DNA of 64,000 bases from Talinum fruticosum (GCA_021018815.1 JAITYX010000063.1:1550001-1614000); one strand, 5' to 3'. Shown: positions 36,784 through 50,277, numbered from the stretch's first letter. The notes: generated by a model from the sequence alone, not told the origin. Program-made: numbers and translations.

Positions 36784-38440
36784 ACTAATGACTCACCTCC
36801 TTTGTTGCACTCTTCTAGGTAGTTCACCGAACCCGACCTCCTCATTGAGAGAGACCAACCGAGGCTTTGAACAACCTCAACATCTCGACACCTTCACCTT
36901 GGAACAGACACACTTGTCGGAACCCTATTATTGAAGTCCTTCTCAAGCGCATCACTATCATTACCCGATGTAAACTCCCACTCGGATTGATCAATCTCTT
37001 GCATACAATCATCATGCAAAACCGGCTCACCGACGTTAGTTAACAAAACATAATTAAGAAAGAGTTTATACCTCTGGACTTTACTATTTGTTGACTTTGC
37101 CGCCTTCTTCATTACCCTCGGTTCTTGCAATTTTTCTTGTGGAGCACCCAATGACCCATTTCTACACCCAACAAATATCTCGTCATCCTCACCAACTCCC
37201 ACTGCAGCGAAACCCATATTACTACCAAGTCTATCACCCCGAAAACTCCAACTGGAATAATTAACCTCGACATTTGCAACTAAGTCACTGTACCCCTCAA
37301 TAAAGTACAACGAGCCGGATTTCAAACCATTAGTTACAACCAACGCCCCTTTAACAATTTTCCAGCCCCATTGCAAAACTTAGTTAGGTACCCCGACGCA
37401 TCTATTTGACTCACGAAATCAAATTATTCACAAATCCCGAAATAAACCTAACACCTTGCAATGTCTGAAATCCCCCTCCCATTAGAGGTTTTCATGATCA
37501 TATCCCATTTTCCTAGTATTTCCAAACTTTTTCCATTAGCAATGTAGACCTTGCCAAAATTTCCCGTAACAAAGTTGTGAAAACAAGTTTATACTAGACT
37601 CGTGAATGAAATGACACCCCTAAATCCACAATCCAAGACTCAATGAGGCTTTCCATACTCAATACAAGTGCATCTCCTACATCTTCAACTGAATTTATAG
37701 AATCTCGGTTATTATTTCTTTTAGGACATTTTTTCTTAAAATGCCCATTATTACCACAACCCCAACACACAACATCCCCGGGTTTTGGGACCTACCCTTT
37801 GCTTTGGACTTGATCTGGACCTTTTGATTTACATGTTTCTCCCTTCCTTTTATATTAAATGCACTTCCTAATGACTCATCTGAATCTTTCTTGCGAATGC
37901 TTTTGCTCAAGATTACATCCCGAGACTTCATTATATTTCAAAGCATTAGACTCCCTAGCACTACTAACGGTAGAAACTATAGTGTTGCATGACTCGAGTA
38001 AAGAAGACAACAAAAGCAAAACCTTAACTTCCTCTTCAAAGTTAATTTTCACCAAAGCAAGATTTGAAATAATCATATTAAAATCTTTAATATGATCCGC
38101 TACACTAGTGCTATCATGCATATTTAGATCAAATAAAGGCCTTATCAAATATACCTTATTCATGGTCGAGGGTTTCTAATATATGTTGAACAACGCCTCA
38201 AGCAGCCCCTTCATTGTTTTCTCGATCTATAACGTTGAATGCCATATTTCATGCCAACGTCGATCACACCGTCCCTAGTGCTTGCCAATCAATCATCTCC
38301 CAATCGTTTTGTTCCATATCGGCGAGGCTTTTCTCCAAGGGGTTGATACAACTCCTTCCGGTATAGCAAGTATTTGTTTTTCATTTTTCAAAACGAAGTC
38401 TTTTCCATCGAAACTCTCAACTTTAACCTTACCGTTCATG
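36784..38440 (-). pseudogene. Copia gag and truncated pol remnant
   Basis: Minus-strand reading starts MNGKVKVESFDGKDF near 38440, then gives the UBN2-type gag block (TSVADHIKDFNMIIS, LLLLSSLLES) and a CCHC zinc knuckle (CWGCGNNGHFKKKC, about 37730-37775). A broken protease region with a pre-integrase-like motif (KIVKGALVVTNGLKSGSLYF) follows. A segment near 36960-37070 (YVLLTNVGEPVLHDD) resembles the N-terminal edge of the Copia RT region, implying that the integrase between them was deleted. It contains multiple frameshifts. Confidence 0.65.
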
Positions 38441-38559
38441 TGAACTCTTTAAACTAACAATGGTCCGATACCACTTGTTTTTTTTTGGAAGATAAGATGA
38501 TATCAATTCATTGATGAAATATCCAAGCGTACAAAAGGTTCAATTTGGGTTGGGATAGT

Positions 38560-41500
38560 CCCTATCCAAATTTGTTTTGATTCAGATGGAATATCCAAGC
38601 GTACAAAAGGTACAAGAAGATAAGATGATATCAATTATTTTGGCAAGATTATGTGTCACCGTATTTCTACCTCTCCTAGTATGAGACCACAAGTAGAATG
38701 ATAAATTCTTAGAAATAGATAGCAAATCATCTAAGGCAATGTCAAAGTCACTAAGAAAGATCGTAGATGCAAAGACTATTTGGATGAGGGAGAGGCAGTC
38801 CGACTCCATGATAATCTTCTCAAAGTTGAATCTCTTGGCTAGTTGCGGGCCTTAGAAAGTTGTTTTTGCTTCGATACTTGTTGTCCACTTGGCTTTGGTC
38901 CTTTTGACGGCAGTTAGAACAACTACACCATTCTTATCTCTCACCACGACACCCATGCCAACCTACACCAGATTGAATTGATGCATCAACATTAATCTTC
39001 AAAGCATTTCCAGTAGGTGGAATCCGGATGTGATGAGTTTGTGAGACTTGCCTACCATGTTGTTGTAGCTCCTCTAATATTAATTTTTTCATATTAAGCA
39101 CAAGTTGTGTTTCTTGGTGCTGGATTAAGCTTATTAGGACTTTGTTTTGATTGAAGACATAATCATTTCTACTTGCCCATATTTGCCAGCCTATTGTGAG
39201 ACAAAGTTAGAACGTGTCTTCCTCCAATTCTTTGCGCCAAGCTTGCAACAAATCACCCAAATCCACAAAGGCTTGTTTGAGTTGGTAGTCTTTTTCATTC
39301 ACTCCATCCTAAATGTTCTTAGATGAACCACAATCAAATAAAGCATGTCGGATATCTTCTTTTTCTTTTTTACACTGAGGGCAAACAACATCTTAAGCGA
39401 TATGTCGGTGATGAAGGAGGGTTTGGTGGTAGAGTATCGAGAAAACTCTCCACCAAAAGTGTTTAGTCTTAGGTAAAGTTCCCAGTTGCCAAATAGTTGG
39501 TCAAAGGCTGTGTACATCATCCAAAGATACCGATGAACTGAGCAAGTAGGCCAATTTAACTAAGTACACCCCGTTGTCTTTGAAGTACCAAGTTAGCTTA
39601 TCAACTGGCGATCTGGGGCTGATAGGTATAGCAAGAATGATCGATTTATCACGCTCGTTGAAGGTGTCCTCAATCAAATTCATTTTGCACATATATAAGT
39701 TAGGATCAATGAGGTCACACACCATATTTATTTTGGCGTTGGTTGGTCGGGTTGAAGTAGCATATTTTCCTTCTCCGTCAATAAGCCAAGGGTCATCCAA
39801 AATGTTTATGTTGCGCTCGTTTTCTACCCTTCAAATCATTCATCCCTTCTTTAAGTAGCGCCTTAGCCGCCCAAATGCTTTGCCAGGAGTATTGGGCTGA
39901 GAGATGACTCAAGGAAGTCATCGTTAGGTAAATATTTAGCCTTTATCACTTGTCCAAGGAGAGAGTCGAGGATTGCATGAGCCACCAACCTTGCTTTGCT
40001 AGAAGAGCCTCATTGAAAACATCTATTTTCGAAAGCCTAAGCCTCCCATGCACTTCGGTTTGCATAGCTTGTCCCAAGTCACCCAATGGATTTTTCGATT
40101 ATTTTCACTTGAACCCCACCAAAATATGGAGCAAAGCATGTGAATCTCATCAATAAGGGAGAGTGGAAGTTTAAAAGTGCTCATCAAATAGGTAGGCATG
40201 CTTTGGATAAGCTGATATGATAAGAATTTCCTTGCCCGCTCTAGAAAGGAACCTTTCCTTCTAACCATTCAATTTCTTCCAAATTCTCTCTTTAAGAGCA
40301 TTGAACACCTCCTTTGCTTCTCCTAATCATCGTTGGGGCCACAAGATACTTAGTGTACTTGTCAAATACTTTCATAGCCAAGAGTTCCGCTAATTCATCA
40401 CGTTTTGATACAATGACCCCTTTGCTAAAAGAAACTTCGGACTTGTCAAAGTTGAATTTTTAGCTCGATGCTTGTTCATAGTGGTTGATAAGTTCAAGCT
40501 GAATTCAAGCATTCCTGTCTGGTTGCTCTGGTAATGAGTAAACTATCATTTGCAAAAGACAAATGATAAATCATAGGTCCTCTACGACTTACCCTAACCC
40601 CGTGGCTATCACCTAGGTCATGACTGCATTTTTTATAAGACCCGAGAAAGCTTCAACAACAAGAATAAATAGGTAGGGTGATATTGGGTCTTCTTGTCGG
40701 AGCTCCCTAGATGGCATAACCTCCCCACAAACTGACCCATTAATGACGAATCTATAAGTCACGAAGTAATGCGATTCATAATAATCCGCACCCAATTAGC
40801 CTCGAAAACCCATTTTCGGAAGAACTGCTTTCAAAAAGCTCCATTCAACTCTATCATATGCCTTACTCATATCTAACTTCACAGCCATATGAACCCTTTG
40901 ACCTTTAGAAATACTTTTCATCGTACGGAAAAGTTCTAAAGCAACTAACGCATTGTCAATAATGAGGCGGCTAGGGATAAAACCGCTTTGGTTTGGTGAG
41001 ACAATGTGTAAGAGCAGAATTTTGAGCTCTGTTGGTAATGGACTTGGAGGGAATTTTGTACAAAATATTACAAAGACTAATGAGTGCATGCTTGAGAGAT
41101 AAGAGTAGGGGATTTGACTTGAGAAATAAGGGTGATAAGAGCTTTGTTGGCCTCGGAAGGAACATGAATACTAGATAGAATAGACCGCACGTAATCAATG
41201 ACATCTTTTTTCACAACATGTTAAATTTTTTGAAAAAGAGGGCGTGCATACTATCGGCCAAGGCGGCTTGTGGGGATGTATCCGGAAAAGGGAAGTCTTG
41301 ATCTCGTCTTCATAATAGGGTAATAGAAGAGTCACGTTCATACTTTTAGAGATAATTGGCGAACACCCTTGTAGAGCATGCTCAAAATGATAAAGAGCCT
41401 CTGTGTTAAATAGTGTTTCAAAGTATCCAATCACTATTTGGATTATCCCTTCTCTATCCTCGGTCGAGTTTCCGTCCGGGTCTTGAATGTTGTGGATAGT

Positions 41501-42613
41501 GTTCCTCTTCTTCCGTTGGGTTGATTTGTGGTGAAAATACGCGGTATTCCTATCTCCATCTTTGATCTCCAAGGTCCTACAGACGCATGTACCAATATTT
41601 CTCCTTTTTATTGAGGAGGTCGTCCAACTTCAAAGTTAGTGCAACCTCATTTTCCAATTCTGCCTGGGTAGTTCGCCCTTCTTGAACTCGGTGAAGCTGT
41701 TGTTCTATTGAGAAGATTTCGTTATCAATACTCCCAAATTTGTCCCGGTCCTAAGCCACAAGCTTGTTAGCACAATTTGTAATTTTTTGGAGAGGGTCCA
41801 ATTCGCAAGAGTCCCAAGACTGTTTGATTATCTGCTCATACTCCTCGTTATCCTCCCATATTTTCTCAAAGCACAATTTGTGGCTTTTATTCCAGTGAGT
41901 GTGTTTATCTCAACTGGTGTCAAGAAGAATGGGGGTGTGATCCAATTTATATCGAGTGAGCGTTTTAATGTAGGAGTCGGGAAACAAATTGTACTAAAGT
42001 GTGTTTGCTTGTGAAGCGATCAAGTCGTTACGTAATACATTTACGCTCATCTTTACCCCATCACCAAGTATACCAGGTCCCTTCAAAGCCTAGATCATGT
42101 AGACCGCAATCGGATAGTGCGTCCCGGAAGTCACCTATGAGCCGTTGATGTCTTGTAGCCCCTCCTTCCTTCTCTTAAAGTCAGAGAATTTCATTATAAT
42201 CCCCTCCCACAATCATAGGGATGCCTTGGTCTCCTGCCTTCTCTCTAAGCAAGTCCTAAGTTCGCCATTTGTTACCTGTGTAGGGCCAGCCGTAAAGACC
42301 GATAAACTGGGTTTTAATATAATTATCAATCATGATGTCTCCAATAATATAATTCTCAGCAGCTGATATAAGGTTGAAGTTCAATTCCTCCTTCCGAGTA
42401 GATAACTAAACCTCCTAATCTACCTCTACTACTAACACCATAAGCATTTTTCATACCAAATTTCCAACCTTGTCTCTCCATTCTTTTAGCATCCGACATT
42501 GTTTTAGAGAGGAAAATAATGTCGGGACAATTTTTTTTTTTGCTCCAATACTAGAGCACTTGAACTGTTAGGGGATTGCCACATCCTCTACAATTCCAAC
42601 ACAGGATTTTCAT
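38560..42613 (-). pseudogene. LINE ORF2 (endonuclease, reverse transcriptase, zf-RVT, RNase H)
   Basis: The start at 42613 reads MKILCWNCRGCGNP, the opening of an AP-type endonuclease. RT blocks follow: GFIPSRLIIDNALVALEL and KLDMSKAYDRVEWSFL (about 40800-41000), then RQEDPISPYLFIL (about 40690) and IHWVTWDKLCKPKCMGGLGF (about 40023-40100). The catalytic box, normally FADD, reads FAND near 40548. A zf-RVT-like segment (39501-39800) and an RNase H tail (MESDCLSLIQ..., 38582-38809) complete it. Numerous stops and shifts make it non-functional. Confidence 0.7.
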
Positions 42614-42894
42614 GATGACTAGCGGGGTTGGGAGGAGCCAATCTCCGCCTATTTAGATGTGACTATCGATCTGTCCTTTACCTCTCTCACCTTGTGTTCA
42701 CCTTGTTTGCTCCCTTTGATATCCTATAATTTACATTTGGTGACCTCCCCTTCTTTGTTGTCAACAACTATATCTTCCAGTTGGAGTTTCGTTTAATGCA
42801 TCCTACACTTCCACCCTCCCTTAATTCAAGCAATTTCTTCCTCTCCTCCTTCTGTTCTTCTTCTCCACCTATTCGTTTTCTTTTGATTGGTGAG

Positions 42895-43612
42895 GCCCTT
42901 AAGGACGATCCATATTGAAGTTCTTCTTTAGCTTATCAGCTTCATACAAGGTGCACGCTCTGTACACATGTCTAATGAAGCCACAACCGTAATGATAATT
43001 CGATAAATGAACATATTGGAGTGTTATCCACTTTTGTTTTCCGTCCACCATCATTCTAAGCCCTCTCCAAAGGGGTTTCGTTATGTCAATATCCACTTTC
43101 AGTTTGAGATATTTTGAAGGGGCCAAGACATCCTCTTCATCCACTTCCACAAAATTGCCCAGTTTTGATCCTAGAAACTCTGCAAAAGCATGAGTCTTTT
43201 TTCTCATTGGGTAAAATCACAAACCTTTATCTAGAATCAAACCGTATTGAAAGTCATCTCGGATGGTGCCTCAGCTCCATCCATCTATCTTAGTAACAAA
43301 ATGTTTCCATCAAAGGTCCAGGGACCCTCATTGAGCACCATCTCTTTGTTAGCCTTGATTGAAAAATTGGAATGCAAAGAGGTTCTTATCCAGGTCTTTC
43401 ACTATGACTCCTTTAGATGGTTTCCAAATGTTTTTGAGAGTAGTCTTTAGCGCATCCGGGTTAAAGTTGCTATTCATCCATGACTTCCCAACTAAGCACA
43501 GGGAGATCTGTTGATTAATCTCATTTGTTGCCAGTTCCTCAAATTCAAAGATTTCTTCTTCTTTCGTTGTGAAATTCAGTCTAGACAACTCTTTTTCCAA
43601 AACCGAGTCCAT
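42895..43612 (-). pseudogene. LINE ORF1 (DUF4283-like, CCHC zinc knuckle)
   Basis: Starts MDSVLEKELSRLNFTTKEEE and continues, after a frame change, with MVLNEGPWTFDGNILLLRW. That is the DUF4283 signature of plant LINE ORF1 proteins, which bind the element's RNA. The zinc knuckle near 42960-43020 reads YHYGCGFIRHVYRAC, so the first Cys of the CCHC set appears lost. Frameshifts are present. Confidence 0.65.
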
Positions 43613-43906
43613 ATTTGCAATACCGTGGAGAAAACTTAGCGGCTACGGAAATATAAATCGAAGCGCGGCGGAGCCAAGAACCAAGGACAAGTGCTCACCG
43701 AGAGGGAGTAGAAGAACGCCTGCGAGAGGAGAAAAGAACCCCACTTCGAGGGTAAAGGGCTCTGTACTTCGGTGGGATCATCGGAGGCCGCTGCTAAGGA
43801 AATTTAGGTTCTGTGAGGGTTGCTAGGGCTTTCTCCACGAGAGGAGAGAAATTCAACCTAAGATTTCTGTTAGTACTACTTTTAGGAATGAACGTCCGAT
43901 ACCACT

Positions 43907-44428
43907 TGTTAGGATATGGAGTTCACTCGCAAACAATAAAACAGGAACAAAAAGAAGAAACAAAATCAGGACAAGAGATTTAACGTGGAAAACCCAAACC
44001 GGGAAAACCACGAATGATACACTAGAATTTAGGTAGCTATTACAAGAAATTTTACACTCAAGCTATCACAAGCTTTTACACCTTGCAACTCTAGTTGACA
44101 ACAATGGAGGAAAAAAACTGATTTATAGTCATAAAACTGAGCACTAATCGCATTAAAACTTGAGAAAACGGAAGAAAAACTGCCAAAAACGAAGAAGTTG
44201 AGCAGCCCCAGCCGGCACGGTTCATGCAAGCCTGCATAGGCTGCCCATGCTACTAGCACGGGCTGTGTCAATGGACACAACATGCCCGCGTCAGCTGTTG
44301 GCTGGGCAGGCGTCAACTCTTCTGCCAGCACAGTCCGTTTTCAATGCCCTTTGGGTCGTGTTCACTGTTCTGCCTCAAGCTGCAAATTTCTGAGCCTAAA
44401 AACACCATTAGACTCCACATACCCAACA
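43907..44428 (-). repeat. 5' LTR of the Copia element
   Basis: Ends precisely at tgttagg (43907), next to the primer-binding site, and at cccaaca (44428). It is a diverged copy of the left repeat. Confidence 0.9.
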
Positions 44429-45144
44429 GACTTATATAAAAACAATTTGGATTGAAGCGATTGAGTGAAAATGGTAATCAGTAAGTAAAATTAGAAAGTT
44501 TTTACTTGAAGGGTGAACATTGAGGTACTGAAAATATAGTATTAGGATTGAAAGGAGTACTTATTTTTCTTCGATGAGTAGCGTGGGACATGACATAATC
44601 TGTCTCAAAAGCGATTTTGCAAGCAGTAGTGTTAATTTTATAATGCTCGTAGCTCCCTAGGTACATCATAGAGTTCAATCTCTTGTACTTTTTGATTAAT
44701 CTACTGCGGTTCAAATGATTTTGACAAAACAAAAACTATAGTGAAAGAGGAGGATGAGTTCAATTTAGAGAAACTTGAAGCTTTATGTAAATGGGTGAAT
44801 AATAACTAAAAAAACATATTAATTGACGGGGAATTCACAGGGAGTGAAATTGAAACGTTAACCGGAGAGCCTATACCTTTAATTTGCTCATGTGAAATTG
44901 GTTTTAAACACATGATTAAATAGTTCGTTTAATGCCCCTACTTGTTCATTCTTTTTGGAAAAAGATTAATAATTATAATAATTTTTCAAAGAGTGTTACG
45001 ACATTCAGCAAAAATAGTAAACTATTTACTAACTTGCTACAAACTACAAAGCAAAATAATCTCCAACAAACTGCATTTTGTTTTAATCTATTACAATTTA
45101 GACATAAGAAAAATTGATAATCCTTTTAAAAATTTTATTTTCGG
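44429..45144. other. Intergenic, 3' side of the GT31 gene
   Basis: AT-rich; no coding feature. The right part is the probable 3' UTR of the galactosyltransferase gene. Confidence 0.5.
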
Positions 45145-48100
45145 TTAAGCAGCAGTCCAAAGGGCGTCAGAGCTTTCGCCACACCTAGAGTGAACACCCT
45201 TCATCCTATTTACTGACATACAAATCCCACTGCAATCCCAATCGAAGGACGCCACACACACCTCGTCCTCCCTTGCCCTGAACTGGCACTCGACGGTCCC
45301 ACAACACATGCTCCGATCATCGACGTGCTCGACGTTGAGCCCTATGAACCACGCTCCTAGGGACACATCCTCATTTGCATACTTGTGCAATATGTCCCTG
45401 AACACATTTATTCAGAAAACCAGTACAGAATTGAGTTTTTCATCTTAATTAAGTTGTGAACGTAGTTTGAGCATTGTGTTATACGAATTACTTGTTGATG
45501 GAGATGTACTCGGCTAGATCTTTGGAGATGGCGTAAATCTGGCCTGTGGCATGACGGAAATACTTGTTTCCAATTTCGCCGAATTTCCAGTGCTCTGGTT
45601 CATGGTATTTCACTCCCCTGTCAAATATGCAACAAGTTTATCAGTGTGTATTATGCAAGTGTAGCAAGTTAGTTTTACCTCATGTCTAATTTGGGGTTGT
45701 TTATTAGATCATCAGTCAGCAGTTAGTTTTACCGGCCATTTCTCTAATCCCATGTCTCCAATGGAAAATATATGAAAAGGAGGAGAGAAAAAGGAATTAC
45801 TTCTGGAAAAGAACAGGGCCAGATTTCATGCATCCAACGTACACTCTAGGCTTCTTACGGTAACGAGAGAGAGTTTTGTAAAGTGCACCTATGAAATTCA
45901 AAGTGAACAGTCAGAAATCTAAACTTTACACCTCACCACCAAACTGAAAAAGTTTTTTTTTAATATGTAGTATTTTAGGAAAAAACATAATCTTTTTTAA
46001 AAGGAGAGATTATATATGAAAATAGGAGGGTTTCGATTAAAAATTAAAACAAATTACTTGATATGATAACCTGAGGTTATGGATAATTTTTCTTTATTTT
46101 TTCAGTTTTTTTTTGGGGGAAGCATACCCAAATTAACATGAATGTCATCGTCAACTTTGATATAGAAATCAGCATCCCACTTTGCAAATGCAGTAGAGAA
46201 GAAGGCTTTTGTCTTTGCTGATAGCTCCAGATACCCTTCAACATGATCCTAAATTGTAAACTCAAACATTAACCTCAATAAAATTGCATCATCTTCGTTG
46301 CTTTGAAACTTTAAAATAGAATTTTAATAACAAATCTAGAAATTTTGTATAAAGTGTCGTAATTTAAAATTTTTTAAAATTTAATAAGTGTCAATGCTTT
46401 AAAAACTTTTAAAATTTTTTTACATGGATATTTTTAAAAAACAATTAGATAAGGGTTGCTATAGACGCCCGTGTCATCTAGAAGATTTGGGTTTCATCAC
46501 AGCCCCCAAAAAAGGAAAAAGATAGATGTTTCTTACAAGTCTTAGGAAGTCTTTGTGTTGAGCATCTTCTACGTCTATAGCTTGATCCAAAACGCTATCC
46601 CCTGTTCCACTATTTATCAAACCAAATCATGAAAATGTGTTTAGAAATATCATTTGTTTAATTTTGTGTTACGTTAATTAAGAGGTTTTGATCCTATATA
46701 ACATACGTGTGGCCTATCATAAAGCGAATGACAATCCCCTTCTCTCGCTCAAGTTGGAGTAATTCCTCTCCTGAAACACAAAAATACTAACCATGGTGAT
46801 ATTGGGAATTTATAAACCCGACCATCAATTTAAACTTCTGATAATGAGGATCAATACCGGTAGGCATCCAAGTGTCTCTAAGAGAATCGCGTCTCGTCCG
46901 ACTGCTGAAGGCGGTGTTGATGCCTATGACCATGAACGCTCTCTTCCTTTCTCTCTCAGTGATGTTACCTGGGGATGACATGATAACATCTTTGGAGTTT
47001 GTTAACCTCTCAACCCCTCCTTTATCATCTTCTAGTCTTGTCTTTATCGCATCCATTTTCTTGTCCAATGATCTGTAATGTCACAAGCCATTTAGCCTCA
47101 CTTGGTCTTATACAAGGATTTATGTATTAGGAAGGCTACTATTACTATATTCTTAAACTAAAACTTCTTCGTCAACCGCATCGACATAAAAAAAATTACG
47201 GTAAATAAAATGGTTTAAATAGTTCAATAAAATAAATTCTCTCAGTTTAGATCATTGTGTTTGCAAATTATCGTGATAATTAAGATTTACTCATTAAATA
47301 AGATGAAAAAAAAATACAACGAACACATATATGTATATATTTTTTTATGGAAAATTAATATAATTACTGGTGATTACTCAACTGGATGGCTTTCTGGTTT
47401 TTGCGCATGTGTGCCATAATGCCATTGCCTTCTTTGAGCTTCTACAAAATTTAAACAAAAATAAAGTTAAAAAAGAAAACACGAAAACCAGTGAATTTTA
47501 TTGCGTAAATTAAAGTGAAAACAAATCAAAGGTACATAAATATTATTTCTTGAAAAATCTTTTGCCATTGACCAGTAACTCCAACCCTTTTCTTGGGCAG
47601 AATATATTTCAGATTAAAATTAAATTCATCATAACATGATATGTGCTTGACATTAAAAAAAATAAATAATCATATGTGCTTGACATAACAAAAAAAAGAT
47701 AAAATAATTTAGAGGAATTGATCGAATTTACTACCTCATCTGATTGACAATCTCCTCCATAGCTAATCTTAAACTCTTGATCATGTTTTTGCCTTGCAAA
47801 ATGAGAGCTGCAGCCAAGCATTATTACTTTGATTCATTAAAACCATATGTTATGATCACGCCCCTTTTGGAGTAGTTAAGTAGTAGAATGACCGATTTCA
47901 AAAGAAATATCAAGACTGATTATCTGTATGCTTACATAAAATTTACTCATTGAAAAAAATTCTGTAATTACTTTTTTTTTTTACGTCGTTATAAATCTTG
48001 TATATAAAAATTGTTAATACCACCTTCACCTTGTATGAATCTCAACGTAATATATTAAAAGTCCATCTTATTTCTTCAACAAAGTATTAATGAAGTAGTC

Positions 48101-48876
48101 AAAATTAGGTACATTTTGAAATTAATACAGTATATCAAATGCTACTTCTCTCTCATTATTAATAAAATGTTTACCCTAATTATTAAAACAAATATCTCAA
48201 GTCAAACAAAACTGTCATTCAATAAGCTCAAAATCAAGGAGGTTTAGTACATGTAATAATCATCGATTTATGGAACTTTCGGTTATCTCGTATTGCATTA
48301 GGTTAGATTAATTCCTTGTTTGTAATGTAGAGTTTAGTGGCAAGTTTTCCTTATAGATGATTTGGCCCCATATTTAAGAGATTTTCTTTACTATGCATAG
48401 CTGGATAAATGGGTCGACTTAAGTTCGAGTTAGGTCATTGCACTAATCAGCGATATTTCAGTTCGGTCAACTTATTTCTTATCCAATATACTTGCCTTGC
48501 AAAAAAAAAAAAAAAAAAAGTAATTTGTAGGGTTAGGTTCAATGCAATTCACTTCAATTGGGGCACCAAGTCCACTTTAAGGTGAGTTTATATCTTAGGT
48601 GTTAAGATAAAGTATGATTACTAGTTGCTCAGTTCAAGTTTCGGGTCAGTTTTATCAGGTCATCTATCAAACTTAATATGGCCTCTAGAATTAAATCTGG
48701 TTATCTGAATTATCAATGACTAAAAAAATAAACAAAAAATACAATTTTTTTGGGGGAGAGAAAGAGAGAGAGAACCTGTTGGAGAAAAGCAAGCCAAGGG
48801 CAAAGCTGAAAATGCAGAGAACACAAATCCATGTTATGGAAACTTGCCCATTCCCAGTACTCTTGCTGGGCTTCAT
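45145..48876 (-). CDS. Beta-1,3-galactosyltransferase, GT31 family, DUF4094-type
   Basis: Type II Golgi membrane enzyme that transfers galactose from UDP-Gal in beta-1,3 linkage; plant members act on arabinogalactan or N-glycan substrates. Ten exons give an intact 390-residue protein: 48876-48776, 47808-47736, 47441-47383, 47072-46858, 46770-46707, 46609-46537, 46248-46128, 45888-45801, 45617-45492, 45397-45145. All borders are GT-AG and the frame closes exactly. Residues about 14-32 ([18 protein letters not shown]) are the signal anchor. A DUF4094-like stem follows, then the catalytic domain: [48 protein letters not shown], and the metal-binding DDD in [11 protein letters not shown] (about 228-230). 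Further on are [11 protein letters not shown] and [13 protein letters not shown], and a Cys-rich tail with DWDCSGIC. The preferred acceptor cannot be decided from sequence alone. Confidence 0.92.
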
Positions 48877-48932
48877 ATTACAGTTTTGCTGTTTTTTCCG
48901 CCTTTTTTCTCAGGAGAGTTGGGAGGGAGAGA

Positions 48933-48935
<3 letters not shown>

Positions 48936-48964
<29 letters not shown>
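48936..48964 (-). promoter_or_regulatory. (GA)n tract in the GT31 leader
   Basis: A pure CT run on the plus strand, i.e. GA on the coding strand, lies 60-88 bases upstream of the GT31 start codon. GA tracts at this position are frequent in plant 5' UTRs and are bound by BBR/BPC-type proteins. Confidence 0.6.
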
Positions 48965-48965
<1 letters not shown>

Positions 48966-50277
48966 AAACTAAACACACACAGAAGCTCTTGAAAATGGGA
49001 TGACTCTCCAAATTTATAACAACACAAAAACCATGACTCATACATATACTGCATCACATTCTAGTAACAGTTGTTTTATTTTGGGTGTATGAATTTGGAC
49101 ATTCAAATTTGACCTCCCACCTTAATTTCCCTCAAAAATAAAAAGTCCCCCAAGAAAATCTTTAAAATAAATAAATATCTCACCTCCCATCACACGTGGC
49201 TCTCCGTGGTTGGACAATACGTGGCAGCCTTAAGACGTTTAGTTTGATCTTCAGTTATTGAAAAGTTATTAATACAGGTCAAGCAGTCTTTAATTTTTAT
49301 TTTGTTTTTCCAAATTAAACTACAGTAAATTTGGACGTTTCTATTTAATTTTCGTTTATTATTACTGATTAGCATTACTTATTTGAATTATTATTTTTTT
49401 TCTTGCATTGCAATTTGCATGGGTCAAAATTGAGTGCCTAACAAGTAATAGAAGAAGAAATTAATGAGGAAACAAAAATGTATAAATAGACTAATTTTAA
49501 CCATGAAAATTTTAACTTAAAATTTTCCAAATAGTAGGCTTTAAATTTCATACAGAAGTACAACATATCTAATATAAATTTTACTTTAAGAAATTCTCTA
49601 ATATTTTGAACAACTACTTCATTATCGATTTTTATTTCGAGAAATGTATACTATAACTATGTGTTAGTTGTGTAATAACTATTGATCTAATATGTTTTTA
49701 GTGCAGAACAGGGGCAGGCTCCAAAAGAAATTAATATTACTTACTATAATTTAATTTAATTCAATATGTTTCATTTTCCACTAATATTATGAAATATGAC
49801 ATAATTATGAGCATGATTTATTCACTCAATCATATTTTAATGATATGGTCTCTTTTTTCATAGGAGAAATTAATGCACCTAACGTACCATAGATACAAAA
49901 TGATAAGTGCAAAAAAGTGCCCGTTAAAATGAATATAAAACAAATAGGAACATAGGTTCAAATCCCTGAAAGTTTTTATTTATTATTTATAATTTAAAAG
50001 GAATTATCCTCTTAATTAAAAATCAAAAAATAAATTTGATACATATAATCTTCAAAATGTGTAAAGTTCTATATATGCTCAAAATTGCATAACTATAAAG
50101 CTATTAGAGCTAATTGGAACTAAAAGCAACGAGATATCTACTACATTATGTAAAAAAAGTAATGGATGATTCAAAAATATATTTTACTTTAACCAATTAA
50201 TCAAAGTTCAAGATTTAGTCTAAATTAAATTTTTTAGCAATCTAAAAAATAGACAGAACAGATTACTGATGGTATTA
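48965..50277. other. GT31 promoter side and AT-rich intergenic DNA
   Basis: No gene seen. The first few hundred bases should hold the GT31 promoter. A tRNA-type B box (aggttcaaatccc) near 49952 hints at a SINE scrap, but no A box or ends could be found. Confidence 0.45.

Larger units (their letters stand above)
38478..43893 (-). mobile_element. LINE (L1-type) inserted at the Copia primer-binding site
   Basis: A non-LTR retrotransposon in minus orientation. Its 3' end is the T run at about 38478-38486 (a poly(A) tail on its own strand) and its 5' end lies near 43893. It is flanked by direct repeats of GTCCGATACCACTTG (38463-38477 and 43894-43908), extending through two more T residues, as expected from target-primed reverse transcription. 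Two ORFs are recognisable and both are broken. The length of about 5.4 kb suggests a nearly full-length insertion. Confidence 0.8.
36239..44428 (-). mobile_element. Internally deleted Copia retrotransposon, itself interrupted by a LINE
   Basis: Two diverged direct repeats of about 525 bp bound this unit, each with TG...CA-type ends (minus strand TGTTGGGTATG...CCTAACA). On the minus strand the right repeat is the 5' LTR. Next to it lies AAGTGGTATCGGAC, the TGGTATC-type primer-binding site complementary to initiator tRNA-Met. The left repeat is the 3' LTR, preceded by the purine tract AAGTGGGAGATTG. Without the LINE the interior is only about 1.7 kb: gag, a zinc knuckle, a broken protease/pre-integrase stretch and a scrap resembling the start of the RT region. 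The integrase core and most of RT/RNase H are missing, so this is a non-autonomous, dead copy. No 5-bp target duplication was evident. Confidence 0.8.

Noticed and set aside
36589..36822. ORFs inside the Copia LTRs
   Set aside because: They lie within the terminal repeat and are not conserved in the other LTR.
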